Assembly (NCBI GenBank): GCA_900315455.1
Contig: OMZE01000037.1
Span: 19,249-83,248 of the forward strand
Source of the DNA: an uncultured Prevotellaceae bacterium
GTDB lineage: Bacteria > Bacteroidota > Bacteroidia > Bacteroidales > Bacteroidaceae
Length of the DNA: 64,000 nucleotides
Direction: 5' to 3'
In this document: positions 34,641-43,708 of the stretch, one piece after another
Layout: every line of letters begins with the position of its first letter
Position numbering within the stretch: position 1 is the stretch's first letter
The notes under the pieces: model-generated
Told to the model about the DNA's origin: nothing
Database searches by the model: none
What the model saw: only the letters and a program-made list of their open reading frames with translations
Position numbers and translations under genes: made by a program

Positions 34641-35801
34641 ATGGAGAAGAAACAACAAATATGCATCCTCGGTTCTACGGGATCGATAGGCACCCAGGCA
34701 CTGGAAGTGATAGAAGAACATTCCGACCTGTATGAGGTATACTGCCTCACCGCCAACAACCGCGTGAACGAACTGGCGGCACAGGCCAGGAAGTTTCACC
34801 CCGCTGCCGTGGTGATAGCCAACGAGGCACACTATGCCACATTGCAGTCGCTCCTTGCCGACGAGCCCGACATCAAAGTGTATGCCGGCGCAAAGGCTAT
34901 CGACGAGATAGTGGAGGCCTCTCCCATCGACATGGTGCTCACTGCCATGGTGGGCTTTGCCGGTCTGTCGCCCACTATCCATGCCATCAAGGCAGGGAAA
35001 AAGATATGCCTGGCCAACAAGGAGACCCTGGTAGTGGCCGGTGAACTCATCTGCCAGTTGGCAGGCCAGTATCATGCCCCCATCATTCCCGTCGACAGCG
35101 AGCACTCCGCCATCTTCCAGAGTCTGGTAGGCGAGGACTGCAACGAGATAGAGAAAATCCTGCTCACGGCAAGCGGTGGACCGTTTCGCACGAAGTCGGT
35201 CGACGAACTGGCCCATGTGACCAAGGCCGATGCCCTCCGGCATCCCACCTGGGACATGGGAGCGAAGATTACCATCGACAGTGCCACGATGATGAACAAA
35301 GGCTTCGAGGTGATTGAAGCCAAGTGGCTCTTCGGTGTTCCTGCCGACCGTATACAAGTGCTCGTCCACCCCCAGTCGGTGGTGCACAGCGCCGTGCAGT
35401 TCCGCGACGGGTCGGTGAAAGCCCAACTCGGTGTTCCCGACATGCGGTTGCCCATCCAGTATGCCTTCTCTTTCCCCCAGCGTCTGCCCCTGAGCAGCGA
35501 ACGGCTCGACTTCTTCAAGCATCCACTGGAGTTCTTCGAACCCGACCTGGAGAAATTCCATTGCCTCGCCCTGGCTTTCGAGGCCATTGGCCGAGGCGGC
35601 AATATGCCCTGCATCGTGAATGCCGCCAACGAGGTGGTGAACCGTGCGTTTCTCGACGACCGCTGCGGTTTCCTGGAGATGGGCGACATCATCGAGAAGA
35701 CCATGCGCCTCACGCCGTACGATGCCAACCCCTCATACGACACCTATGTGCAAACCGATGCCGAAGCCCGTCGCATCGCCGCATCATTGCTCAAACCATA
35801 A
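34641..35801 (+). CDS. dxr: 1-deoxy-D-xylulose 5-phosphate reductoisomerase
   Basis: The product is 386 residues. It converts DXP to 2-C-methylerythritol 4-phosphate with NADPH, the committed step of the MEP isoprenoid pathway. It shows the NADPH-binding ILGSTGSIGTQAL (8-20), ANKETLVVAGEL, the metal-site PVDSEHSAIFQ motif, the TASGGPFR motif and the DSATMMNKGFEVIEA active-site helix. Full length. It lies between rimM (39-base gap) and rseP (81-base gap), a conserved Bacteroidetes order. The MEP pathway supplies lipid carriers for the murein steps encoded nearby. Confidence 0.96.
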   Translation: MEKKQQICILGSTGSIGTQALEVIEEHSDLYEVYCLTANNRVNELAAQARKFHPAAVVIANEAHYATLQSLLADEPDIKVYAGAKAIDEIVEASPIDMVLTAMVGFAGLSPTIHAIKAGKKICLANKETLVVAGELICQLAGQYHAPIIPVDSEHSAIFQSLVGEDCNEIEKILLTASGGPFRTKSVDELAHVTKADALRHPTWDMGAKITIDSATMMNKGFEVIEAKWLFGVPADRIQVLVHPQSVVHSAVQFRDGSVKAQLGVPDMRLPIQYAFSFPQRLPLSSERLDFFKHPLEFFEPDLEKFHCLALAFEAIGRGGNMPCIVNAANEVVNRAFLDDRCGFLEMGDIIEKTMRLTPYDANPSYDTYVQTDAEARRIAASLLKP

Positions 35802-35882
35802 CCAATCCATCACACGCCATCTGGCGACAACCATTCAAGAATCAAGGATGACATCCTCATCCCCACAAACAAAAAAGACAAC

Positions 35883-37346
35883 ATGAACAGTGTATTTTTA
35901 ATCAAGTTAGTTCAGTTCATTCTTTCGATATCCCTTCTCGTGCTCCTTCACGAGGGTGGTCATTTCTTCTTCGCCAAACTCTTCAAGGTGAGGGTGAGAC
36001 GGTTTTACATCTTCTTCAACCCTAAATTCCACCTCTTCAGCACCTATGACACCTGGTTCCGCAGGCTGTTCAAGAAAGACCCCGTGGTGGTGCCCGAGAA
36101 GACAATAAAAGACAAAGACGGCAAGGAATACAAAGAGAAAGAATATGTAGGTACGGAATATGGCATCGGCTGGCTTCCCCTTGGCGGCTACTGCGCCATT
36201 TCAGGAATGATTGACGAGACCAACCAACAACTCAGCGACGAGCCCCAGCCCTACGAGTTCCGCACCAAGCCCACCTGGCAGAGGCTGCTGATCATGATAG
36301 GCGGAGTGTTGGTGAACTTCCTCCTTGCCCTGTTCATCTACTCCATGGTGCTCTTCTACTGGGGCGACTCCTATATCCAGACCAAGGACATGACGATGGG
36401 CATGAAGTTCAACAACGAAGCCAAGGCTCTGGGATTCAAGGATGGCGACATCCTGCTGGGCACCGATGCGAAAGAGTTCAAGCGGTTTGACGTCGACCTC
36501 TACCGCAACCTTTCCGAGGCCAAGCGCGTAGACATCATCCGTGAGGGCAAGAAAATGTCGCTCACCCTTCCCGGTGACCTCAACCTGCTCGACATGCTGA
36601 AGACCCAGCCCACTTTCGTGCAGCCCTTCATCCCCTGCGTCATCGACTCCATCCTCCCCGGCACTCCTGCTGCCGAGGCCGGTCTGGCAAAGGGCGACAA
36701 ACTGTTGTCATTGAACGACTCCACCCTTGAAACCTGGAGCGACTTCCTCTTGCAAGTCAGCCGTCTCAACGACATCGTCACTGCCAAGGCTACGAAATCC
36801 GACAGTCTGAAATACCGTGCAGTGAACATCGTCTATACCCGTGGTGCCACCGGACAATGCGACACCATCCGCACCATGCTCGACGAGAACATGATGCTGG
36901 GTGTGGTGCAGAGCAGCATCTACACCTATTACAAGCCTACGGAAAAGAAATATGGGTTCTTCGAGAGTTTCCCTGCCGGTATCAAATATGGGCTCGGCGT
37001 GTTGCGTGGCTACGTCGACGACCTGAAGTACGTATTCACCGCCGACGGTGCGAAGTCACTGGGTGGTTTCGGCACTATCGGCAGTCTCTTCCCCGAGACA
37101 TGGAACTGGCAGATGTTCTGGAACATGACCGCCTTCCTGAGCATCATCCTGGCATTCATGAACATCCTGCCTATCCCCGCTCTCGACGGCGGGCACGTGC
37201 TCTTCCTCCTTTACGAGATGATTACAGGCCGCAAGCCAAGCGACAAGTTCATGGCCCGCGCCGAATACGTGGGTTTCGCCATCCTCGTGTTGCTCATGGT
37301 GGTGGCCAATCTCAATGATATCCTGCGCTGGATGGGCGTAATGTGA
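35883..37346 (+). CDS. rseP: Site-2 protease RseP (M50 family)
   Basis: The product is 487 residues, an inner-membrane zinc metalloprotease. The HEGGH zinc motif is at 23-27 in the first helix. One or two PDZ-like regions follow in the periplasmic part (about 190-330, SILPGTPAAEAGLAKGDKLLSLND). The third zinc ligand sits in NILPIPALDGGHV near the end. It cleaves membrane-embedded anti-sigma factors or signal-peptide remnants. The insert between helices 1 and 2 (KKDPVVVPEKTIKDKDGKEYKEK) is longer than in Proteobacteria, usual for Bacteroidetes. Last gene of the operon; 13 bases from a convergent gene. Confidence 0.94.
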   Translation: MNSVFLIKLVQFILSISLLVLLHEGGHFFFAKLFKVRVRRFYIFFNPKFHLFSTYDTWFRRLFKKDPVVVPEKTIKDKDGKEYKEKEYVGTEYGIGWLPLGGYCAISGMIDETNQQLSDEPQPYEFRTKPTWQRLLIMIGGVLVNFLLALFIYSMVLFYWGDSYIQTKDMTMGMKFNNEAKALGFKDGDILLGTDAKEFKRFDVDLYRNLSEAKRVDIIREGKKMSLTLPGDLNLLDMLKTQPTFVQPFIPCVIDSILPGTPAAEAGLAKGDKLLSLNDSTLETWSDFLLQVSRLNDIVTAKATKSDSLKYRAVNIVYTRGATGQCDTIRTMLDENMMLGVVQSSIYTYYKPTEKKYGFFESFPAGIKYGLGVLRGYVDDLKYVFTADGAKSLGGFGTIGSLFPETWNWQMFWNMTAFLSIILAFMNILPIPALDGGHVLFLLYEMITGRKPSDKFMARAEYVGFAILVLLMVVANLNDILRWMGVM

Positions 37347-37359
37347 CCCTGCGCCGTCC

Positions 37360-38064
37360 TTATGGTTTCAGCGTGAAGCCGAAGAGGAGATAAGCCTTCT
37401 GGTCGCGGGGGTTGGCAGCAATGGCTGCGAAAAGAGGAATGCTGAACTTGTCGGTAATGGCGATCTCTTTGGAGGCTTTGAGCGACAGTTCGGTAACGGC
37501 AAACCCATCAGTATCGTAAGTTGTCGTGGCATAAGGCACCACGCCGACAGTGGCCTCCCACTCGCATGAGGCCAGACGGAAAGGTGCTGTGGCCTGGAAG
37601 TATGAGGAATAGGCTCTCTTGCCATCGTTGTTCTCACCATCGTTGCCCGCAAAATTCGTGTACCAGGTAAGCGACAGGCACCCGAAATCATAGCCTGCGA
37701 AAGCCTCAAACACATGACTGGTGCGATGGGCATCGTAAAGGAAATAGCGCTCTGAAGGAGAGTTGAACCAATAGTCGGTCACGCCTATGGTCAGTCCACC
37801 TGTGGCATACGACAGCGTAAGGTCCAATTCCTTGTCGTCGGCCGGTTCCGACAGTCCAACATTGCCCCATGCCTCCAGGCTCAGTCCCTTGTAGCCAATG
37901 CCAAGTGTAGGTTGGAGGCTTACGGCACCACAATACTGTCCGCGCCAGACATACTGGTTGACGACATCGGCAGCGATATCCACTTCCACGGGGTCTTGTG
38001 CCCCTGCCGAGGCAGCAGAGAGGGCAGCCATGGCTGCCACGATAAACCATTTTTTCATCTTCAT
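37360..38064 (-). CDS. Small outer-membrane beta-barrel protein
   Basis: The product is 234 residues from the ATG at 38064 (MKMKKWFIVAAMAAL), giving a clear signal peptide cut after AGA-Q; longer starts add an unrelated leader. The rest alternates polar and aromatic residues, with strands such as VVNQYVWRGQYCG, LSLEAWGNVGLSE and GLTIGVTDYWFN, and it ends in a short hydrophobic strand (AYLLFGFTLKP). This suggests an 8-10-strand barrel of the putative porin (TorF-like) type. It is divergent from glnN, which could mean joint regulation by nitrogen, but no direct sign of that is seen. Exact role unknown. Confidence 0.65.
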   Translation of the reverse strand: MKMKKWFIVAAMAALSAASAGAQDPVEVDIAADVVNQYVWRGQYCGAVSLQPTLGIGYKGLSLEAWGNVGLSEPADDKELDLTLSYATGGLTIGVTDYWFNSPSERYFLYDAHRTSHVFEAFAGYDFGCLSLTWYTNFAGNDGENNDGKRAYSSYFQATAPFRLASCEWEATVGVVPYATTTYDTDGFAVTELSLKASKEIAITDKFSIPLFAAIAANPRDQKAYLLFGFTLKP

Positions 38065-38087
38065 ATAGATTAGGGATTTGAAACAAA

Positions 38088-38120
38088 CGCTTGACGACAA
38101 GCGTATCATTTGCAAAGATA
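38088..38120 (-). promoter_or_regulatory. -7 box and 7-base-pair inverted repeat between the barrel gene and glnN
   Basis: TATCTTTG on the minus strand (38113-38120) matches the -7 consensus. Just downstream is a perfect inverted repeat, ACGCTTG (38088-38094) with CAAGCGT (38098-38104), in the leader of the barrel gene and 48 bases or more before glnN. It may be an operator. Confidence 0.4.
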
Positions 38121-38151
38121 AAAAAATCTTCCAAAGAATAAACAACAGAAC

Positions 38152-40341
38152 ATGGCAAATTTAAGATTCCAGGTAGTAGAAGAAGCATTCAAGAAGAAAC
38201 CCCTTGAAGTCATCTCCCCTGCCGAGCGTCCCTCGGAATATTTTGGTAAATACGTGTTCACCCGCGACAAGATGTTCAAATATCTTCCCCGGGAGGTGTA
38301 CCTGCAACTCACCGACGTGATAGACAACGGCGCACGGCTCGACCGCTCCATTGCCGATGCCGTGGCCAAGGGCATCAAGCAATGGGCAGAGGAAAACGGC
38401 GTGACGCACTATACCCATTGGTTCCAGCCATTGACAGAAGGCACCGCAGAAAAGCATGACGCGTTTATCGAGCACGACGGCAAGGGTGGCATGATAGAAC
38501 AGTTCAGCGGCAAACTGCTCATGCAGCAGGAGCCCGATGCCTCTTCGTTTCCCAGCGGCGGCATCCGCAACACCTTCGAGGCCCGTGGCTATTCGGCCTG
38601 GGATCCCACATCGCCCGTGTTCATCATCGACGATACCCTCTGTATCCCCACCATCTTCATCTCTTACACCGGTGAGGCACTCGACTATAAGGCACCCTTG
38701 CTCCGCGCCCTCCGCGCTGTGAACAGTGCCGCCACCGATGTTTGCCATTATTTCTACCCCGACGTGAAGAAGGTGACCTGCAACCTGGGCTGGGAGCAAG
38801 AATATTTCCTTGTAGACGAAGGACTCTACAGTGCCCGTCCCGACCTGATGCTCACCGGGCGCACCCTCATGGGGCACGACTCTGCGAAGAACCAGCAGAT
38901 GGACGACCACTATTTCGGCACCATCCCCGACCGTGTGCAGGCCTTTATGAAAGACCTTGAGATACAGGCCCTCGAACTGTCCATCCCCTGCAAGACCCGT
39001 CACAACGAGGTGGCTCCCAACCAGTTTGAGTTGGCCCCCATCTATGAGGAGACCAACCTCGCTGTGGACCATAACATGCTGCTCATGTCGCTCATGAAAA
39101 GGGTGGCACGCAAGCATGGTTTCCGCGTGCTGCTCCACGAGAAGCCCTTTGCTGGTATTAATGGTTCGGGAAAGCACAACAACTGGAGTCTCTCTACCGA
39201 CACCGGCATCTTGTTGCACAGTCCTGGCAAGACCCCAGAGGAGACCCTTCGCTTCGTGGTGTTCATCGTAGAGACGCTGATGGGTGTCTACCGCCACAAC
39301 GGGTTGCTGAAAGCCTCGATTATGAGTGCCACCAACGCCCATCGCCTCGGAGCCAACGAGGCACCCCCAGTCATCATCTCCTCGTTTCTGGGCAAACAAC
39401 TCAGCGAATTGCTCGACCATATCGAGAAAGCCGACAAGCGCGACCTCCTCAGCATGGCAGGCAAACAAGGCATGCGCCTCGACATTCCCGAGATTCCCGA
39501 ACTGCTCATCGACAATACCGACCGCAACCGCACCAGTCCGTTTGCCTTTACCGGCAACCGCTTCGAGTTTCGTGCCGTCGGTTCGGAAGCCAACTGCGCC
39601 TCCGCGATGATTGCCCTCAACACGGCTGTTGCCGAAGCCCTCGTCGACTTCAAGCACCGTGTCGATGCCCTCATCGCGAAGGGTGATGACCAGACGGGCG
39701 CCATCCTCGACGTCATCCGCGACGACATCCGTACCTGCCGCCCCATCCATTTCGATGGCAACGGCTACAGCGAGGAATGGGTGGAAGAAGCCACCCGACG
39801 CGGTCTCGACGTGGAGAAGAGTTGTCCGCTGATTTTCGACAATTACCTGACCCCCGACACCATCCGTATGTTTGAGCAGATGAACGTGATGAATGCGAAG
39901 GAACTGGCAGCCCGCAATGAAGTGAAATGGGAGACCTACACGAAGAAAGTGCAGATAGAAGCCCGCGTGATGGGCGACCTGAGCATGAACCACATTATCC
40001 CCATCGCCACCCAATATCAGAGTCAGTTGGCCAAGAACGTGCTCAACATGTATGAAATCTTCCCCAAGGAAGAGGCCGACAAACTGACTGCGCGCAACAA
40101 AGGCATCATCAAGGAGATAGCCGAACGCACGCAAGCCATAGAGACCGGTGTGGAAGACCTGGTGAATGCCCGCAAGGTAGCCAATAAAATCACCGAAGTG
40201 CGCGAGAAAGCCATTGCCTACCACGACACTGTGGAACCGAAGATGAAGGAAATCAGGCGTGAGATAGACAAACTCGAACTCATTGTGAGCGACGAGTGCT
40301 GGACCTTGCCTAAATATCGCGAACTGTTGTTTATCAGATAA
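38152..40341 (+). CDS. glnN: Glutamine synthetase type III
   Basis: The product is 729 residues, the size of GSIII dodecamers, far longer than GSI. It makes glutamine from glutamate, ammonia and ATP in the cytosol. It shows GWEQEYFLVDE (metal-binding Glu), the HNEVAPNQFELAPIYE motif, the nucleotide-loop KPFAGINGSGKHNNWSLSTD, and the catalytic-site NRTSPFAFTGNRFEFRAVGS. A C-terminal helical GSIII-specific tail follows. Complete and without oddities. The HAD phosphatase gene follows after 20 bases and probably shares the transcript. Confidence 0.97.
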   Translation: MANLRFQVVEEAFKKKPLEVISPAERPSEYFGKYVFTRDKMFKYLPREVYLQLTDVIDNGARLDRSIADAVAKGIKQWAEENGVTHYTHWFQPLTEGTAEKHDAFIEHDGKGGMIEQFSGKLLMQQEPDASSFPSGGIRNTFEARGYSAWDPTSPVFIIDDTLCIPTIFISYTGEALDYKAPLLRALRAVNSAATDVCHYFYPDVKKVTCNLGWEQEYFLVDEGLYSARPDLMLTGRTLMGHDSAKNQQMDDHYFGTIPDRVQAFMKDLEIQALELSIPCKTRHNEVAPNQFELAPIYEETNLAVDHNMLLMSLMKRVARKHGFRVLLHEKPFAGINGSGKHNNWSLSTDTGILLHSPGKTPEETLRFVVFIVETLMGVYRHNGLLKASIMSATNAHRLGANEAPPVIISSFLGKQLSELLDHIEKADKRDLLSMAGKQGMRLDIPEIPELLIDNTDRNRTSPFAFTGNRFEFRAVGSEANCASAMIALNTAVAEALVDFKHRVDALIAKGDDQTGAILDVIRDDIRTCRPIHFDGNGYSEEWVEEATRRGLDVEKSCPLIFDNYLTPDTIRMFEQMNVMNAKELAARNEVKWETYTKKVQIEARVMGDLSMNHIIPIATQYQSQLAKNVLNMYEIFPKEEADKLTARNKGIIKEIAERTQAIETGVEDLVNARKVANKITEVREKAIAYHDTVEPKMKEIRREIDKLELIVSDECWTLPKYRELLFIR

Positions 40342-40361
40342 AATTCATTTCCGCCCCTCCC

Positions 40362-41060
40362 ATGTACACCGACCACATCCAGGTTCTTGCCTTCGATGCC
40401 GACGACACCCTATGGGACTGCCAGTCGCACTTCGTTGCCGTAGAACGACAATACTGCGCCATGCTTGCCGAGTATGGCGACGAGAAGTATGTGTCGGGGG
40501 AATTGTTCAAGACAGAGACGAAGAACATGGCAGAACTGGGCTATGGCAGCAAGGCTTTCACCCTCTCTCTCGTGGAGAACGCCGTGAAGGTGAGCAATGG
40601 GCACATCTCCTCCATGAAGTTGCTCGCCATACAGGAGTTGGGGCGCAGTCTGCTACGATTGCCCGCCACGCCCCTCGAGGGTGTGGAAGCCACGCTAAAG
40701 ACACTTCGCGGCAGAGGACATTACAAGATGGTGGTATTCACCAAAGGCGAGATTCTCGACCAGGAGAACAAACTCCTGCGGTCGGGCCTATGGGATTACT
40801 TCGACCGTGTGGAAGTGGTATCCGACAAGACCCCGCGCCAGTATCGTGAACTCTGCGCCACCTTCGGCATCGGCATTGATGAGTTGATGATGATAGGCAA
40901 CAGTTTTAAGTCAGACATAGAGCCCGTGCTGCGTCTTGGAGGTTATGCCGTGCACATTCCCTTTGAGTTGACCTGGGCACATGAGTGCGTCGAAGAATTC
41001 GACCACCCACACTTGACACACCTCTCCCATTTCAGCGAACTCGCCACCTTGCTCAGGTAG
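40362..41060 (+). CDS. HAD-superfamily phosphatase
   Basis: The product is 232 residues. Motif I is AFDADDTLWD, with nucleophile Asp12 and acid/base Asp14. Motif II is VVFTKGE (Thr after a hydrophobic strand), motif III probably Lys in SDKTPRQY, and motif IV MMIGNSFKSDIEPVL. A small helical cap sits between motifs I and II. The fold hydrolyses phosphate monoesters in the cytosol; the substrate cannot be told. It lies 20 bases after glnN, which may hint at a nitrogen- or nucleotide-related metabolite, but only by position. Confidence 0.85.
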   Translation: MYTDHIQVLAFDADDTLWDCQSHFVAVERQYCAMLAEYGDEKYVSGELFKTETKNMAELGYGSKAFTLSLVENAVKVSNGHISSMKLLAIQELGRSLLRLPATPLEGVEATLKTLRGRGHYKMVVFTKGEILDQENKLLRSGLWDYFDRVEVVSDKTPRQYRELCATFGIGIDELMMIGNSFKSDIEPVLRLGGYAVHIPFELTWAHECVEEFDHPHLTHLSHFSELATLLR

Positions 41061-41115
41061 CAGCAGGGCGAAGCCGCTATTTTCCCCCAACAATCCCAAA
41101 GACCTTATTTGTTAT

Positions 41116-41150
41116 AAAAAAAGGACAGCGACGAACCAATCGCCACTGCC
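41116..41150 (-). terminator. Possible terminator of the C10 protease pair
   Basis: On the minus strand an imperfect GC-rich hairpin (about 41123-41150, with several G-T pairs) is followed by seven T (41116-41122). It lies 31 bases after the stop at 41181. Confidence 0.35.
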
Positions 41151-41180
41151 CCCATCCATTCAAAACTTAAAAAAGGTCAC

Positions 41181-43706
41181 TTATTTCACTATTAACTTCT
41201 TTCCTTTGATGACATAAATACCTGAAGGCAAACCCTTCAAGGTGTTATCCGATGACAGTACTTTACGTCCGTCTAATGTATAAATATCTGTAATACCTGC
41301 ATTCTCCAATGCATTTCCATGAAAATTCGTTATTCCTGTAGGATCGGGCAGCACCGTGAGCACGCCATGCGTATAGCGGAACTCATAGTTGTCGGCCTTA
41401 CCACCCGAGATGACGATGGGATAATCGCCCACCGGTGAAGAAGGTGTAGCCTCGCATGAGGCCTCTGGCACCTGGGTGAGCACCGAGGCATCCTCTCCCA
41501 GTTTATAGCCTGATATCGTAATCTCGAACTCTGGGTTTTCTTCCCCTTCGAACCGAGTATAATTGTCGACCTTTACTTTTAGGGGAGCCTGCCAGATGGT
41601 AAGCGTGCCATCGAAGTACTCCACGATTTCGTCAGTAACCGTACCCGGTCCCACATGGATGACATAACTGCCCGCTGGTGAATACTGGTCGGCATCACAC
41701 CACACTTCGGGAATGCCTGTCACCATGTCGCCACTAATGGAATACCCCAACCGCGGCATCTCGTCGCCATAGAATTTTCCGGCGTTTCGGGCAGTGATGG
41801 CCGAGCCAAACTCCACGATGTTGTCGTAGCCATCCGAACCTTCACGTACGAATTCCCCCCATGCCGCATGGCGCTTGTAGGCGTTCTTGCTTCCAGCAGG
41901 GACATACAACTTGCACATGCTCTTGCGAATGCCGTAAAGTCCATCGGCCCCTACTTCAATAGGCTCTCTCGACAAGAGTTTGATGATTTGGAGTTTCCAT
42001 GCACAGAAAAGTCCCTGATTACCAATGCGTTGGAGCGATGAAGGCAAGTAGAGTTCCTTGATGTGCTGACATGAGGAGAAAGCACCGTCGTCAATGAGTG
42101 TCACACCGTTCTTCACGGTATAACTACCCTTCACCGAAGGCATCACCATCAGCAGGCAGGTGGTATCGTTGCTGGAATAGAGCGCCTCGCCGTCGAAGAT
42201 GAAGTTGCTCCTCTCGTTCTGCTCAAAGCCTTCCAGCGTCTCCAGTTTATCACAGAAGCCAAAAGCCGACTTCCCTATTCTGACGATACCCTTCGGAATG
42301 ACCAGGTGTCGCAACATCCTGCAACCATGGAAAGCATAGTCGCCCAGTTCATTGTCCTTTGTATAGTAACTATGGCCTTCTTGGCTGAGATAGGCAGTGC
42401 CGCCTGCCACGATAGTGGCTTCGCTCAAGTCAAGGACAGCAAGCCGTCCGCGTGACCCTGTTCCATCCGCGTTTCTCCCTGCCATCTGCCTGAGCAATGC
42501 CAGGTCGGAACCATTGAGTGCTCCCTCCACTTTCAGTTGGGTGACCAATGTAACATCACTGCCCGAAATCAGTTGGGACAATTTGCCCGGTGTGGAAACC
42601 TTCACCTCGCGGCTCACTGACTCCAAGGGGTTGCCCCCGATGCCAATAATCATGTCTTGTTGACCGTTGAACGAATAGGTGCGTGGGTCGAGCAAAGCAA
42701 TGTTGTAATACCCATTCTCAGTGCCGTTCCATCCCCAGTTCACGCTCACGTAGCCATTCTCATCGTAGCCATCGAGCACAAAAGCGTGTCCTCCACCGTC
42801 ATTGGGGTCGTAATCCACGCCCGAATAATATACCGGACGGTTGTTGCACAACTCCTCATAGAGGATTTCCATCCACTGGCGTTCGTTATACGAATTACGG
42901 TAGATGAATTTCACGTCGGCATATCCGAAGTAGTCGCGAAGAGCATTCGCTGCAGCACTCGACATTGCTCCCGAACCCTCGGGAGAATAGTCCATGTCGA
43001 CGGCTATGCCACAGTGCGACATCAGTTCTGCCACAGCCTCCGCCTCTTCCGCGGTGTAGTTCTCACAGTAGTACAAGTCGCGCATCTTGTCGTAGCGGTA
43101 ATAGGTATTCTCGAAATCAGCCGTTCCCGCCATACTATGCGTATGCGACCCCGTGCCATGCTCTGGAGCGCGTTGGTAATAGATGAGTTGCGCCATGGCT
43201 GTAGCCACACAACCTGTCACGCAGGTATCGGTGGTTACCGGACAAGCATTCCAATAGGGTCTGTCCTGTCCCCATTCCGAGGTCATGAGTGTAGGCACCT
43301 TCTGCTTGAACTTTGCCGTATCGGGCACGATGAAACCCGGTGCTTTCTTTCCTTGTGAACGGGCTTGCTCAGAAGCCTGACTTACCATCCTCAGCCACCA
43401 GTTGAAATTGGGGTTATCTGTAGAAGGGTTGAAGGCTCTCTCCGAATAGCCCAGGATTTCGGGCATGGCATCATCGACAGCAATTATAGCAAATCCCCCA
43501 TTGTCTAGTCCCCATACCGAATAGTCTTCGGTACGCTTCATCTCCCGCAACGGGGTTTGGGCGCCTTTTACGCGCGCCATCTTCCCCGTGCGTGAGAGCA
43601 CCTCCGCTGCCGCCTGCCTCATCTGCGCCGTTGTTCTGGGAGCAGCATGCAAGGAGGCCACGGCCATAAGGATGGCACTTGTCAATAGGATAGTTCTCAA
43701 TCTCAT
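41181..43706 (-). CDS. Secreted C10 (streptopain-like) cysteine protease with LRR and MBG modules, copy 1
   Basis: The product is 841 residues: a signal peptide (about 1-21), a Spi-like propeptide (22-130), and the C10 catalytic domain (about 135-360) with Cys166 in VTGCVATAMAQ, His307 in GGGHAFVLDGY and the NWGWNG motif. A BspA-type leucine-rich region (about 455-600) and two MBG-type beta-modules (about 638-705 and 708-786) come next. A T9SS-like tail (ITDIYTLDGRKVL and PSGIYVIKGKKLIVK) ends the protein. It should be exported across the outer membrane and degrade host or dietary proteins, like interpain A of Prevotella intermedia. It starts two bases after a paralogue, so the pair is an operon. 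Confidence 0.9.
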   Translation of the reverse strand: MRLRTILLTSAILMAVASLHAAPRTTAQMRQAAAEVLSRTGKMARVKGAQTPLREMKRTEDYSVWGLDNGGFAIIAVDDAMPEILGYSERAFNPSTDNPNFNWWLRMVSQASEQARSQGKKAPGFIVPDTAKFKQKVPTLMTSEWGQDRPYWNACPVTTDTCVTGCVATAMAQLIYYQRAPEHGTGSHTHSMAGTADFENTYYRYDKMRDLYYCENYTAEEAEAVAELMSHCGIAVDMDYSPEGSGAMSSAAANALRDYFGYADVKFIYRNSYNERQWMEILYEELCNNRPVYYSGVDYDPNDGGGHAFVLDGYDENGYVSVNWGWNGTENGYYNIALLDPRTYSFNGQQDMIIGIGGNPLESVSREVKVSTPGKLSQLISGSDVTLVTQLKVEGALNGSDLALLRQMAGRNADGTGSRGRLAVLDLSEATIVAGGTAYLSQEGHSYYTKDNELGDYAFHGCRMLRHLVIPKGIVRIGKSAFGFCDKLETLEGFEQNERSNFIFDGEALYSSNDTTCLLMVMPSVKGSYTVKNGVTLIDDGAFSSCQHIKELYLPSSLQRIGNQGLFCAWKLQIIKLLSREPIEVGADGLYGIRKSMCKLYVPAGSKNAYKRHAAWGEFVREGSDGYDNIVEFGSAITARNAGKFYGDEMPRLGYSISGDMVTGIPEVWCDADQYSPAGSYVIHVGPGTVTDEIVEYFDGTLTIWQAPLKVKVDNYTRFEGEENPEFEITISGYKLGEDASVLTQVPEASCEATPSSPVGDYPIVISGGKADNYEFRYTHGVLTVLPDPTGITNFHGNALENAGITDIYTLDGRKVLSSDNTLKGLPSGIYVIKGKKLIVK

Positions 43707-43708
43707 AG

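Noticed and set aside
36001-36170. Long Lys-rich insert of RseP as a foreign insertion
   Set aside because: Similar longer inserts between the first helices are usual in Bacteroidetes RseP proteins.
38161-40224. Open frame of 687 codons antisense to glnN
   Set aside because: It lies wholly inside the clearly coding glnN on the other strand. Its translation has no family motif and follows from the codon bias of glnN.
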